A stretch of 64,000 bases of DNA, taken from assembly GCA_015056205.1 (NCBI GenBank), contig SVGS01000012.1, forward strand, positions 24,071-88,070, written 5' to 3'. The stretch comes from Clostridiales bacterium. GTDB lineage: Bacteria; Bacillota; Clostridia; Christensenellales; Aristaeellaceae. Below the pieces are notes generated by a model. The model had not been told where the DNA came from. It did no database searches and saw only the letters and a program-made list of their open reading frames with translations. The position numbers and the translations under genes were made by a program. Numbering within the stretch: the stretch's first letter is position 1; the number at the start of each line of letters is the position of its first letter. Shown here in pieces: positions 43,679 to 52,713 of the stretch.

Positions 43679-43912
43679 ATGCATTCAGTACAGAGGTCCA
43701 AAGGAATCCGGAGACTGATCCGCTCGGTTGTTCTCAGGGAACCGGTTCAGCGCTATGTTACGGCCGGCAGCCGGGCCTGCGGAACAGCCCTGCCGGAAAC
43801 CCGTTCCCGGAAGCCGCTGTCCGGGCCGAGCGATCAGGCGATCCTGGCCTGGGCTGAATTCGATCTGACCCGGGAAATCATTGACGGGTTCTGGGAGCTG
43901 GGCGCGGCGTAG
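43679..43912 (+). CDS. Small basic hypothetical protein
   Basis: A 77-residue protein from ATG 43679, preceded by GGAGGAAG. The first two thirds are strongly basic (RSKGIRRLIRSVVLREPVQR) and the C-terminus is acidic (FDLTREIIDGFWELGA). It lies 22 nt after the previous small gene and is probably co-transcribed. The family is unknown; a nucleic acid-binding role is a guess from charge. Confidence 0.6.
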   Translation: MHSVQRSKGIRRLIRSVVLREPVQRYVTAGSRACGTALPETRSRKPLSGPSDQAILAWAEFDLTREIIDGFWELGAA

Positions 43913-43940
43913 CAGCATCACCTCCGCTTCCGGTTTCCTC

Positions 43941-44417
43941 TTACGCGGCCCAGCGAACCCGCTCCAGAATTTCCTTCCAGATCCGGCAGCTTTCCTCTTT
44001 CCGCTCCTCCCGGTAATAGACATACAGATAGAAAAACGTTCCGTTCACTTTGACGACGCAGCATTCCGCGGCCATATCAATGCCCTGCACCTGATAGGTG
44101 TAGCGGAAACTCGTCCCTGTTTTTCCGCCCACACGGCATTCACCGAATCCCAGCAGCCGATAGCCGTATGCTCCGGATGCTTTGCGAATCCCTTTTTCCG
44201 CGCCCTTCGCGAGGGTCTCCTCGCTGAAAAGCGAACTCATCAGGCGTCCCAGGGATTTGTAGCCCAGATTGACAATCATATGATCTTCTTCGCTTTTCAG
44301 CACGGCCGCCGGGCCGGATCCGACATAGCGCAGGGATTTTTTCTCGCTTTCATTCATTTCACGGAATCTGTCCGGAACGGAAAGAGTCAGTGTATCAAGA
44401 ATAGTCAGTTCTTTCAT
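43941..44417 (-). CDS. Hypothetical protein, possible PsbP/DcrB-like fold
   Basis: A 158-residue soluble protein starting MKELTILDTLTLSVPDRFRE; ATG follows GGAGATG. The order, LSVPDRFREMN, then SEEDHMIVNLGYKS, a central helix SLGRLMSSLFSEETLAKGAE, GKTGTSFRYTYQVQGIDMAA, and FFYLYVYYREER, recalls PsbP/DcrB-like domains, but this is weak. Convergent with the small plus-strand genes. Confidence 0.55.
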   Translation of the reverse strand: MKELTILDTLTLSVPDRFREMNESEKKSLRYVGSGPAAVLKSEEDHMIVNLGYKSLGRLMSSLFSEETLAKGAEKGIRKASGAYGYRLLGFGECRVGGKTGTSFRYTYQVQGIDMAAECCVVKVNGTFFYLYVYYREERKEESCRIWKEILERVRWAA

Positions 44418-44523
44418 TGCATTTCATCTCCATTCACGTTCTACGTCCTCAGGGTAATCTTTCGGACACGCTCTTATATACGGCATTTCTCACGGATCTG
44501 GCAGTTTTTTCTGCCTCTGCCGC

Positions 44524-44558
44524 AAAAACCCGGCAGGCTTTCCGCCTGCCGGGAAAAA
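44524..44558 (-). terminator. Terminator of the 5'-nucleotidase gene
   Basis: A perfect 10-bp stem (44529-44538 with 44544-44553) with 5-nt loop and five T residues on the minus strand. Also A/T-flanked on the other side, so it may act both ways. Confidence 0.88.
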
Positions 44559-44571
44559 CGTACCCCCGGGA

Positions 44572-46242
44572 TTACTCATGCCCGCCGGTAACCTTAAACC
44601 GGCCCTGACCGTAAGGATTATCGTAGCCTTCGCCGATCTCGCCCTTCAGCGTTCCGGTGATAAAGTCGATCAGCACCTGGTTGTCCAGTTTCACGGATTC
44701 CTGGAGTACTTCGCATCCTTTATACATCGTGTAGCCGTCTCCGTTGTCGAGCAGCTGATAATTATGGGAAGCCAGCTTATAGGTGGCGTTTGGATCGAGG
44801 GGCTGACCCTGAACGAGCACATTGCTCACGCGGCGCTTCATCGTTTCGTCCATATGGTCAAACATTCCCCGTTCACCCTCTATACAGGGTGTGGGAATGG
44901 AGATGTCCACCTCATAGGTGAGGCCGGCTACATGATTAAATCCGCCGAACTCGCCCGGCAGCGAATGCACGGACCATTCCAGCGCGTCCAGCACCTGCTG
45001 GCCGGTGACCCGGATCACGGTCAGGTAGTTGCCGTAGGGATGAACTCTCAGGATATCGTTCAGGGTGACATCCCCCTTCCTGATCTGGGCCCGGATTCCG
45101 CCGCCGTTGATGAAGGCGATATCCGCGTCGCCGGCCTGATCGAGATACGCGTCCGCAACCATGTCGCCCAGATTGGTCTCCCTGTTCCGGATGATTCGGA
45201 CAGGGTTTCCTTCCTCGTTCACAATGGTCGGATCATAGATCACCAGATCGACGGTTGTCCTGGCGACAACTTCCGACAGTTTATCAGACAGCACGCCGGT
45301 TTCGGCGCGAACCGCGTCCGCAGCCGGATTTTGCAGATTCAGGAGTGTCGTGGCATCGATATCCTGATTCCAGGAATACAGCTTGGATGAGATCTCCCCG
45401 GAGGGGGTGATGGTCAGCGCGCCGATATTCGCCAGCTTGGTGCCGCAGGCGGAACGGACGACATCCTTGCCGTCCTTGTTCTTCATCACGACCTGATCGG
45501 TATCGTGGCTGTGGCCGTCAAGGAACGCGTCAATCCCGCTGGTGTGGGAAATCACATCCGCGTAAGTCCAGGGAATGCTCTCCGTCTCGTTCCCAAGGTG
45601 CGCCAGAACGATCACGTATACCGCGCCCTCCGCCCGGGCTTCGTCCACAGATTTCTGAACCGCTTCGTACAGCTTTTCAGCGGGTTCATTCTCCATAAAA
45701 TGATAGATATACTCACCCGCTTCGTTCATGAAGTATTTCGGCGTGGAAGTACGGGGCGTCAGAGGCGTGGTCACGCCGACGAAGGCGATTTTTACGCCGT
45801 CCACTTCCTTCATCATCCAGGGCGGGAAAAGAAGCTCGCCGTTTTTATTGAAGTTGCAGCTGATATAGGGAAAATTCGCCATCCGGGTCAGCTCGAAGAA
45901 GCGTTCCATCCCATAATCATAATCATGGTTGCCGGGGATGACCACATCGTAGCCCAGCGTATTCATAATCCGGACGATGGATTCCCCGCGGGTCATCGTA
46001 CCGACCGGCTCGCCCTGAAGCGCGTCGCCGTCATCCACCAGCAGCACATGGTTCTTCGCGGACAGGCCTTCCTTCATGGCGTACAGTCCGGCATAACCCC
46101 AGCCCTGGTCCACCCCGCAGTGAACGTCGCTGGTAAACAGAATCACCAGATCCTTCTGCAGGCCGGAGGCCGTCTCCTCCGCAACTGCGGCGCATCCCAG
46201 CAACAGCGCCAGGGCAAGAATCAGACACAGTACTTTTTTCAT
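44572..46242 (-). CDS. Secreted bifunctional metallophosphatase / 5'-nucleotidase (UshA-like)
   Basis: A 556-residue exported enzyme; residues 1-21 are a signal peptide (LCLILALALLLGCAAVA; LLGC could be a lipobox). The N-terminal metallophosphatase domain has LVILFTSDVHCGVDQGWGY, LLVDDGDALQG, VIPGNHDYDYGMERF, VIVLAHLGNET and FLDGHSHD. The C-terminal 5_nucleotid_C domain has INGGGIRAQIRKGDVTLNDI and YKLASHNYQLLDNGDGYTM. It should remove phosphate from extracellular nucleotides or sugar nucleotides for scavenging. No anchor is seen at the C-terminus. Confidence 0.93.
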   Translation of the reverse strand: MKKVLCLILALALLLGCAAVAEETASGLQKDLVILFTSDVHCGVDQGWGYAGLYAMKEGLSAKNHVLLVDDGDALQGEPVGTMTRGESIVRIMNTLGYDVVIPGNHDYDYGMERFFELTRMANFPYISCNFNKNGELLFPPWMMKEVDGVKIAFVGVTTPLTPRTSTPKYFMNEAGEYIYHFMENEPAEKLYEAVQKSVDEARAEGAVYVIVLAHLGNETESIPWTYADVISHTSGIDAFLDGHSHDTDQVVMKNKDGKDVVRSACGTKLANIGALTITPSGEISSKLYSWNQDIDATTLLNLQNPAADAVRAETGVLSDKLSEVVARTTVDLVIYDPTIVNEEGNPVRIIRNRETNLGDMVADAYLDQAGDADIAFINGGGIRAQIRKGDVTLNDILRVHPYGNYLTVIRVTGQQVLDALEWSVHSLPGEFGGFNHVAGLTYEVDISIPTPCIEGERGMFDHMDETMKRRVSNVLVQGQPLDPNATYKLASHNYQLLDNGDGYTMYKGCEVLQESVKLDNQVLIDFITGTLKGEIGEGYDNPYGQGRFKVTGGHE

Positions 46243-46325
46243 CGAAAAACCTCCTTACCCGTTCTCACGGGCTGTTCATCATGATGATATTTTATGGCAA
46301 ATCGCAGGCCGGAGCAAGAGCTTTC

Positions 46326-46949
46326 TCACTTTCCGTCCGGGAAACTGGTAAACGCTCCCTGCTCCACCTGCGGCAGCCCGTATTTTTCTCGTCCGTCGGC
46401 AATCGCCTTCATCAGGAAAGTCATGTTCCGGGCCAGATTCCGCAGGGTCTGCAGGCCTTCCGCGTCCTTCCGGACATCCTCTGCGGTAAACCCGTGTACC
46501 TGATTCCAGTAGGTGGCTGTTGCGACCGGCATGCCGCTGATGCTGAAATACTTGTTCAGCACGTCGAAGGAGGCGGTGTTTCCCCCGCGCCTGGCGCTGA
46601 CCACAGCGGCCCCTACCTTCATGTGTTTGGAAAAAGAGGTGGAATAGAACAGCCGGTCAAGCAGGGAGAGAAGCGTTCCGTTGGGTGAGGCGTAGTACAC
46701 GGGGCTTCCGACCACAAGGCCGTCCGCCGCCTCAAACCGGGAAGCGATTTCATTGACCGGATCGTTGAAAACGCATTTTCCGTTCTTCATACAGGAGCCG
46801 CAGGAAATACATCCCCGGATGTCCAGATGGCCCACCTGAATCAGTTCGGTCTCCACGCCCTCCGATTCAAATACGCCGGCCATTTCCTGCAAAGCGGCGG
46901 CGGTGCAGCCGTGAGGATGCGGACTTCCGTTCAGCAGCAATACTTTCAT
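46326..46949 (-). CDS. Flavodoxin-fold NAD(P)H-dependent oxidoreductase
   Basis: A 207-residue FMN oxidoreductase: MKVLLLNGSPHPHGCTAAAL phosphate loop, cysteine block RGCISCGSCMKNGKCVFND, and VVGSPVYYASPNGTLLSLLD. It belongs to the same iron-sulfur flavoprotein-like group as the protein at 8858-9400 but shares little beyond motifs. Its start has AAAGGAACATG upstream. The HAD phosphatase gene precedes it by 30 nt on the same strand. Confidence 0.88.
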   Translation of the reverse strand: MKVLLLNGSPHPHGCTAAALQEMAGVFESEGVETELIQVGHLDIRGCISCGSCMKNGKCVFNDPVNEIASRFEAADGLVVGSPVYYASPNGTLLSLLDRLFYSTSFSKHMKVGAAVVSARRGGNTASFDVLNKYFSISGMPVATATYWNQVHGFTAEDVRKDAEGLQTLRNLARNMTFLMKAIADGREKYGLPQVEQGAFTSFPDGK

Positions 46950-46979
46950 TTCACATGTTCCTTTCCGCCCGAAGGCGCT

Positions 46980-47582
46980 TTATTCAAGGGATACGGCCTT
47001 TCGGATGCTTTCCCAGTCCGTACAGCGGCGGTACCGGTTGTCCGGAAACGGGCAGTTCCGGTTCCACGGCCTGTCATATACCAGCACCCGCAGCTCCGGA
47101 AGATGGCTGAAAAAGCGAAAGGCCTCGGCCGAATCCTCGACCGCGTAATCAAACTTCATCCGGTAGTAGTCCTCCGGTTCCAGGCTGAACCTGCTGCCCT
47201 TCATCAAATTTTCCCTGCCGTATTTGTTCAGGCAGTACATTTCGGCGCGCTGAAACCCATGTTCGTCCAGCCACCGTCGCGATACTTCATAGGTATTGTA
47301 CGGCCGGCCGGTTATAATCGAAACGCTGCACCCGCTGCGGATCCATTTATTGATCACTTCTGAGGCTCCGGGCGTCTCCTCGTAAGCCAGAATCGCCTCC
47401 GGTTCATGGCCTGCGGTCATCAGCCGGTCATATTGTTCCTCCGTCAGGCCAAACGCCTTCTGTAAGTTGAAATATGCCATTTTCTCATAAGGTACGTCTA
47501 TGCCGAACATTTTCCGGGCAAGATCCGAAAAGGCTTTTGCCGTCTCGCACAGGCAATCGTCAAAATCGACGTAAATATTCAC
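46980..47582 (-). CDS. HAD-superfamily 5'(3')-deoxyribonucleotidase-like phosphatase
   Basis: A 200-residue HAD protein with DxD motif in MNIYVDFDDCLCETAKAF, SVSIITGRPYNTYEVSRRWL as the Thr/Ser motif with Gly-Arg, and a late DYAVEDSAEAFRFFS acidic pair. The layout resembles 5' nucleotidase, deoxy (NT5C) type. The start is GTG 47582 in my reading; it lies inside the 3' end of the previous gene (23-nt overlap), so coupled translation is likely. It is followed at 30 nt by a flavodoxin-type gene. Confidence 0.85.
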   Translation of the reverse strand: MNIYVDFDDCLCETAKAFSDLARKMFGIDVPYEKMAYFNLQKAFGLTEEQYDRLMTAGHEPEAILAYEETPGASEVINKWIRSGCSVSIITGRPYNTYEVSRRWLDEHGFQRAEMYCLNKYGRENLMKGSRFSLEPEDYYRMKFDYAVEDSAEAFRFFSHLPELRVLVYDRPWNRNCPFPDNRYRRCTDWESIRKAVSLE

Positions 47583-47973
47583 TCCGGATAAAGCTCCCCC
47601 TTTTGTCTGATCTGCATTTCCCTGATCCGGCCGAACTCATCCTCCGCCGGCCCGGCCCGGAAGCCGCCCGGATATACTCCAGAAGCATCTCCTCCAGAGC
47701 ACCGCCCGTTCTGTTGATCTTTGCCGCCTCTTTTTCCTCCAGAAGGTCCTCCTTCGTTTTTCCCCGGTTCCGGTATTTCTTCCGGATTCCCTGGAAAAGG
47801 GCGGACAGGATACCGAGCGGAATCCCATAGGATCCCGCCTCCAGAACAGCGTCCGCATCGATCCGGTTATCCGATCCGTCCGGATGGGCCGCCGACCAGA
47901 AGGCCCCCGTCCCCGAACCGAGCTTTCCGACGATCTCCGGATTGATCCTCAGGGTAGCATGAACCGACTTCAT
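47560..47973 (-). CDS. Hypothetical protein overlapping the HAD phosphatase gene
   Basis: A 137-residue protein starting MKSVHATLRINPEIVGKLGS; ATG follows GGGAGGAAAGAAACC. The middle reads YGIPLGILSALFQGIRKKYR followed by a Lys/Glu-rich stretch (KTKEDLLEEKEAAKINRTGG), and the last 30 residues are basic with low complexity (GRRRMSSAGSGKCRSDKRGS), looking like sequence out of its natural frame. It may have suffered a late frameshift. Family unknown. Confidence 0.55.
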   Translation of the reverse strand: MKSVHATLRINPEIVGKLGSGTGAFWSAAHPDGSDNRIDADAVLEAGSYGIPLGILSALFQGIRKKYRNRGKTKEDLLEEKEAAKINRTGGALEEMLLEYIRAASGPGRRRMSSAGSGKCRSDKRGSFIRSEYLRRF

Positions 47974-48021
47974 GGTTTCTTTCCTCCCGCGCGCTGCCCG
48001 TCCGGGATCCCGGGCGCGCAG

Positions 48022-49821
48022 TCAGGCGGCCTCTTCCTGCACCTGCGAAGTGTAAAGCTGATAATACAGGCCGTGCTTTTCCATCAGCTCTTCGTGACTG
48101 CCCATCTCGGCGATCCCCTTGTTGCTGATATATAGAATTCTATCACAGTTCTTGATGGTGGACAAGCGGTGCGCCACGATGATGCTGGTCCGCCCCTTCA
48201 GCATTTCCGCAATACCTTCCTGCAGCAGCTTTTCGGTCTGCGTATCGATGGAGGATGTCGCTTCATCCAGGATCAGAATGGCCGGGTCGGAAAGCAGCGT
48301 GCGCGCGAAGGCTATCAGCTGCCTTTCTCCCTGGCTCAGGTTGCTTCCCCGCTCCTTGATTTCCGTCAGATACCCCTTGGGCATTTTCCGGATCAGCTCA
48401 TCCGCCCGCACCCGGCGGGCAGCCTCCCGGACCTCCGCGTCGGTGGCATCCAGCCGTCCGTACCGGATGTTCTCCAGCAGCGATCCCGAGAAGATAAAGC
48501 TGTCCTGAAGCATAATGCCCATCTGACTGCGCAGGGAGTGCAGCGTGACCTTGCTGATATCATGCACGCCGCCTTCCCTGTCGTGCAGCAGGATTCTTCC
48601 TCCGTTCAGGTTGTAGAAACGGCACAGCGTATTGATCACGGTGCTTTTGCCCGCGCCGGTCGGTCCGACCAGCGCGATGCTCTCCCCGGCACGGACGTGA
48701 AGGTTCAGATGCTCCAGTACATTGATGTCTTCCTCGTAGGCGAAGGTCACATCTTCAAAATCCACCTCGCCGCTGATCTCCGGCAGCGTTTCCGCTCCGG
48801 GCGCGTCGTCCACGGTCACCGGTTCATCCATGGTTTCAAAGATGCGTTCCAGATAGGCAATGTTATTGACAAAGGAATTGTAGATATTCGCCAGGTTTGT
48901 GATCGGCTGCCAGAAGCGGCTGACATACTGGCCCATGGCCAGAATCACGCCGAAGGATACCATTTTTCCGCCGCCCATCCAGTATACTCCCGCAATGTAC
49001 AGGAAGGTCAGCACCAGCTGGGTCATGGTCTCGCTGGAAAGCCAGACCGTATTGCTGATTTTCACAGCCCGCATCCAGGCCTGCCGGCAGGCGCCGGCCA
49101 GCCGTTCCATAATCGAAATATTCACTTCCTGCCGGTCAAACAGCTGGCTCACCCGGACCCCGTCAATGGACTCCGCCAGATAGGCGTTATAGTTGCTGTT
49201 TTTATTGCTCTGATTCTGCCAGGCTCTGCGCTGCCGGGGTTTGATCAGAATAATGATCCCCACGAAAACCGGAAGGCCTGCCACAATGACCGTCGCCAGG
49301 GTAGCGTCGGTGGAGTACATAAACACTACGATAAAGATCAGGTTGATGATTTCCAGAATCATATTGATGATGCCGTTGGAAAGAATGTCCGAAACCGAAT
49401 TGACGTAGTTGATCACCCGTACCAGAATCTTTCCGGCCGGCCGGCTGTCATAGTAGCTGAAAGGCAGTTTCTGCAGATGGGCAAAGAGATCGCTGCGGAT
49501 ATCATAAATAATCTCCTGGCTTACGTGAGCCATCAGCCGGGACCGGATGGTCGTAAACACGATACTGAGCAGGATGACCCCCACAAACAACAGCGCCATT
49601 CTGCCGATCATCGCCGTGTCCCCGCCGGGCACAGCCTCATCCAGCACCCATTGCGTAATCTTGGGAATATACAGGGTGGCCACGCTGGCCAGTGCGCTGA
49701 GCAGCAGCGCCGTCAGCATTTTATACTTGTGCCGCGCCATATATTTTCCGGCCCTTTTCAGATGTTTCCATTGAAAAGGAGATTCCAGGCGCTCATCCAC
49801 ATCGAATTTGTTCCGCGCCAT
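48022..49821 (-). CDS. ABC exporter subunit (TMD-NBD), catalytically complete half
   Basis: A 599-residue half transporter: six-helix exporter TMD (about 30-320) and NBD (about 350-590) with Walker A GPTGAGKST, signature LSQGERQ, Walker B ILILDEATSS with the catalytic Glu, and AHRLSTI switch His. It starts 1 nt after the stop of the partner gene, so coupling is strong. Together they form a heterodimeric type IV exporter like BmrCD or TM287/288, with likely drug or lipid substrates. No C39 peptidase domain, so it is not a bacteriocin-maturing transporter. Confidence 0.95.
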   Translation of the reverse strand: MARNKFDVDERLESPFQWKHLKRAGKYMARHKYKMLTALLLSALASVATLYIPKITQWVLDEAVPGGDTAMIGRMALLFVGVILLSIVFTTIRSRLMAHVSQEIIYDIRSDLFAHLQKLPFSYYDSRPAGKILVRVINYVNSVSDILSNGIINMILEIINLIFIVVFMYSTDATLATVIVAGLPVFVGIIILIKPRQRRAWQNQSNKNSNYNAYLAESIDGVRVSQLFDRQEVNISIMERLAGACRQAWMRAVKISNTVWLSSETMTQLVLTFLYIAGVYWMGGGKMVSFGVILAMGQYVSRFWQPITNLANIYNSFVNNIAYLERIFETMDEPVTVDDAPGAETLPEISGEVDFEDVTFAYEEDINVLEHLNLHVRAGESIALVGPTGAGKSTVINTLCRFYNLNGGRILLHDREGGVHDISKVTLHSLRSQMGIMLQDSFIFSGSLLENIRYGRLDATDAEVREAARRVRADELIRKMPKGYLTEIKERGSNLSQGERQLIAFARTLLSDPAILILDEATSSIDTQTEKLLQEGIAEMLKGRTSIIVAHRLSTIKNCDRILYISNKGIAEMGSHEELMEKHGLYYQLYTSQVQEEAA

Positions 49822-49822
49822 G

Positions 49823-51565
49823 TTATACCGCCTCCTTCATGAGAATCCCGTACTGCAGGCAGTAGGTCTGCCAGTAATAGCCTTTCTTCTGCAGCAGTTC
49901 CTGATGCGTTCCCCGCTCAGTGATTTTCCCGTCCTGCAGGACCAGGATCAGATCGGCATGCCGCATGGAGGAGATTCTCTGCGCAATGATCAGTTTGGTG
50001 CAGTCAAAGGGCAGATTCCGCAGTTGCTTCTGGATATACTGTTCTGTTTCGCTGTCCACCGCGGAGGTCGTATCGTCCATGATTAAGATTCCGGGTTTTA
50101 CGGCCAGTGCCCGGGCCAGCGCGATACGCTGCCGCTGGCCGCCGGACAGGCCAACGCCCCGCTCGCCGATGATGGTGTCGTATCCTTCCGGCAGTTTCTC
50201 GATAAATTCCGCCGCATCCGCCCGGCGCGCAAAATCCTTCACCTCATCCAGGGTCATGTTCTGATTGCCGAAGGCCACATTGCCTTCCACCGTATCGGAG
50301 AAAAGAAACACATCCTGGGTCGCCGTTCCGATGCCGCCCCGCAGCTGCTGAAGCTTCCATTGCCTTACATCGCAGCCGTCCACCCGGACCGTCCCTTCGG
50401 AAACATCATAAAACCGCGCCAGCAGGTGGATCAGCGTGGTTTTTCCTCCGCCGGTCGGCCCCATGACCGCCAGCGTCCGGCCGGGCTCCACGGAGAAGGT
50501 CACGTCCTCCAGAATCGTCTTATTGTTCATCCGGAAGGATACATGATCAAATTCGATCTGTCCCTTCATCTTTTCGTGCTCCACCGCGTCGGCGTCGTCG
50601 GTAATCTCCGGCTTGCTGTAATACAGCGCCATCACCTTGGCCGCGGAAGTTGAAAAGCGCTGCAGATCGTTGATCAGGTTGCCCAGTTCCCTCATGGGAT
50701 TGCTGACCGCCCAGCTCAGGCCCGTGAAAACCGCCAGTTCACCGGGAGTCAGCTCGCCGTGGATGATAAACAGTCCGCCCACAAAGACCGTAACCAGCTG
50801 AATGGCATTGACCAGCAGTTCAATCATGGGAAAGAAGGTCAGCCACAGCTTATTGATCCGCAGATGGCTGTTCAGGAAAGCACGGTTTTTTTCCTCAAAG
50901 CGTTCTTTTTCATATTCCTCCCGGGCAAACGCTTTCACCACCCGGTTGCCGGCGATATTTTCCTGGGCGGCGGCGTTCATTTCGCTGAGCTTTTCCCGCA
51001 TGAACACAAACCGCGGCCGGACATGTTTGGAGAAAAACCGGGTGATAAGAAGCAGCACCGGCGTGATGGCGATCAGCAGCAGGGTCAGTTTCCAGTTCAC
51101 CAGGGTCAGATAAGCGGTCGCGAAAAAAAAGGTGCAAACCGCGTCAATGATCCGGTAATCAATATAGGACAGAAAGTGTCTGCACCAGTCCAAATCGGCG
51201 CTCATGCGCGTCATCAGATCGCCAGTCCGGTTTTCGTCAAAGAAGCGCATATCGTTATACTGCATCTTTGTAAACAGCCTGCGCCGCAGATTGTAAAGCA
51301 CATTCTGGGAATCCGACTCCAGAAAAATGACCATCAGGTACCGCAGCCCTTCCCGTCCCAGTTTCACCAGCAGCATCACCGCCAGAATGGACAGAAGCGG
51401 CTCCGGGTTCCCGGCCATAATCACATCGTCAATCAGCCGCTGCGACAGAGCGGGGTTGACCAGCAGCAGGAGGCAGCTAAAAGCGCAGATGCACAGGGCG
51501 GTCACGTGACGGCGGCGGAACCGCGCATCCATGTTTTCCCATAGCCAGGCGATTTGTTTCCGCAT
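49823..51565 (-). CDS. ABC exporter subunit (TMD-NBD), degenerate half
   Basis: A 580-residue half transporter from ATG 51565 (GAGGAGA upstream; an ATG five codons further up would cover this site). TMD is about 15-310; NBD has Walker A GPTGGGKTT, signature LSGGQRQ, and a Walker B ending in ILIMDDTTSA, where Asp takes the place of catalytic Glu. The switch is AQRIS, so the His is Gln. That pattern marks the non-hydrolytic site in heterodimeric exporters. The partner follows after 1 nt. Divergent AraC regulator upstream may control the pair. Confidence 0.95.
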   Translation of the reverse strand: MRKQIAWLWENMDARFRRRHVTALCICAFSCLLLLVNPALSQRLIDDVIMAGNPEPLLSILAVMLLVKLGREGLRYLMVIFLESDSQNVLYNLRRRLFTKMQYNDMRFFDENRTGDLMTRMSADLDWCRHFLSYIDYRIIDAVCTFFFATAYLTLVNWKLTLLLIAITPVLLLITRFFSKHVRPRFVFMREKLSEMNAAAQENIAGNRVVKAFAREEYEKERFEEKNRAFLNSHLRINKLWLTFFPMIELLVNAIQLVTVFVGGLFIIHGELTPGELAVFTGLSWAVSNPMRELGNLINDLQRFSTSAAKVMALYYSKPEITDDADAVEHEKMKGQIEFDHVSFRMNNKTILEDVTFSVEPGRTLAVMGPTGGGKTTLIHLLARFYDVSEGTVRVDGCDVRQWKLQQLRGGIGTATQDVFLFSDTVEGNVAFGNQNMTLDEVKDFARRADAAEFIEKLPEGYDTIIGERGVGLSGGQRQRIALARALAVKPGILIMDDTTSAVDSETEQYIQKQLRNLPFDCTKLIIAQRISSMRHADLILVLQDGKITERGTHQELLQKKGYYWQTYCLQYGILMKEAV

Positions 51566-51638
51566 GACAGTTCTCCTCATTCACAGAAAATCGGAAAGCC
51601 GCAAAGGGTTCCAGCCGCTGATTGTAAAACAGTTTTTC

Positions 51639-51667
51639 TTGATTTTCCGCTGATAAATCGCTATGAT
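51639..51667 (+). promoter_or_regulatory. Sigma-A promoter of the AraC gene
   Basis: TTGATT at 51639-51644, 17 nt, TATGAT at 51662-51667, 45 nt before the start codon. Confidence 0.7.
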
Positions 51668-51711
51668 GAGACGGAAATACTGATTTTTCAACAGAAAGGA
51701 TCGGTAAAGCG

Positions 51712-52542
51712 ATGGCTGAGCGTATTCCCGTTCACGGCACAGACCGTGTGCATGCCGAATCCAGGGTGCGGGATCCGTCGTTTATCATGAAAGGGCACCA
51801 CTGCCACAGCTGTTATGAGCTTTTTTATGTGGAAAAAGGCAGCTGCCGTTTTCTGATTGACGAACACATTTTTGATCTCCATGCCGGCGCTTTTCTTTTG
51901 GTGCCGCCCATGGCGCTCCATTATACCCGGTATGTTTTCGGTCCCTGCCGCCGGACCGTGATTCTCTTCCGGTCTGAAGATCTGCCGGAAGAAGTCCGGG
52001 ACTGCCTGCCCCAGTCCTCCCGGCTCTTTTCGGAAGCCACCGTTTTTCAGGTGCCGGAAACTGCCCGGCCGGCGATTGCCGAAACGCTGCGGAAAATGGT
52101 GTCAGAGGATCAGCTTCGGGACGGGCGGACTCCGCTGATGCTGAAAATACATCTGCAGTCACTTTTTCTGCAGTGCAGCAGAGTCTGTCAGTTCCTGTTT
52201 GACTCCCCGTCGGACGCGCATACCGGAGACAACCGGATTCTGAAGGCCGCCCAGTTTATCTGCCGGTATTATATGGAGCCGCTCACCAGTGCGGAAGTAG
52301 CCCGGGCGGCAGGGTTCAGTCCCAATTACCTGAGCCGCCGCTTCCGGTCGGTTACCGGCATCGGACTGCATGAATACCTTGTATTTGTCCGCCTGCAGCA
52401 CGCCGCCCAGGAGCTTGTCTCAACCTCCGATTCCATCACGACGATTGCGCTGCGCTGCGGTTTTTCCGACAGCAATTACTTCAAGGATTCCTTTAAGAAG
52501 AAATACGGGGTAACGCCCAGAACTTACCGAAAGCTCCCCTGA
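51712..52542 (+). CDS. AraC-family transcriptional regulator
   Basis: A 276-residue regulator. N-terminal cupin-like sensor: GHHCHSCYELFYVEKGSCRF, LHAGAFLLVPPMALHYTRYV. C-terminal double helix-turn-helix: EPLTSAEVARAAGFSPNYLS then RRFRSVTGIGLHEYLVFVRL and IALRCGFSDSNYFKDSFKKK with the usual YGVTPRTYRK end. It probably senses a small ligand, commonly a sugar or drug. It is divergent from the ABC exporter operon by 146 nt, the likely target. Confidence 0.92.
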   Translation: MAERIPVHGTDRVHAESRVRDPSFIMKGHHCHSCYELFYVEKGSCRFLIDEHIFDLHAGAFLLVPPMALHYTRYVFGPCRRTVILFRSEDLPEEVRDCLPQSSRLFSEATVFQVPETARPAIAETLRKMVSEDQLRDGRTPLMLKIHLQSLFLQCSRVCQFLFDSPSDAHTGDNRILKAAQFICRYYMEPLTSAEVARAAGFSPNYLSRRFRSVTGIGLHEYLVFVRLQHAAQELVSTSDSITTIALRCGFSDSNYFKDSFKKKYGVTPRTYRKLP

Positions 52543-52713
52543 ACGTTTCCGGGCCGATTGCCGGATCGGCCGGAAGGTGGTACAATCCAGGTCGGATCAT
52601 GAAGCCGGACAGCCGGGCAGGAACGGACTCCCCGCGCGGATCCGCCGCGGAAGCGTCCGGATTGCCTGAATCAGGTTACTTATACACTGAAATATACTGA
52701 AGGATTGAGGATT

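Noticed and set aside
48169..49842. 557-codon open frame on the plus strand
   Set aside because: Antisense to a well-supported ABC exporter gene, no ribosome site, protein without motifs.
48022..51565. ABC transporter as exporter of the Nif11-like peptide
   Set aside because: No C39 peptidase domain and about 30 kb away with its own regulator.
52548..52580. Terminator after the AraC gene
   Set aside because: A GC-rich imperfect stem is present near 52548-52576 but no T run follows.
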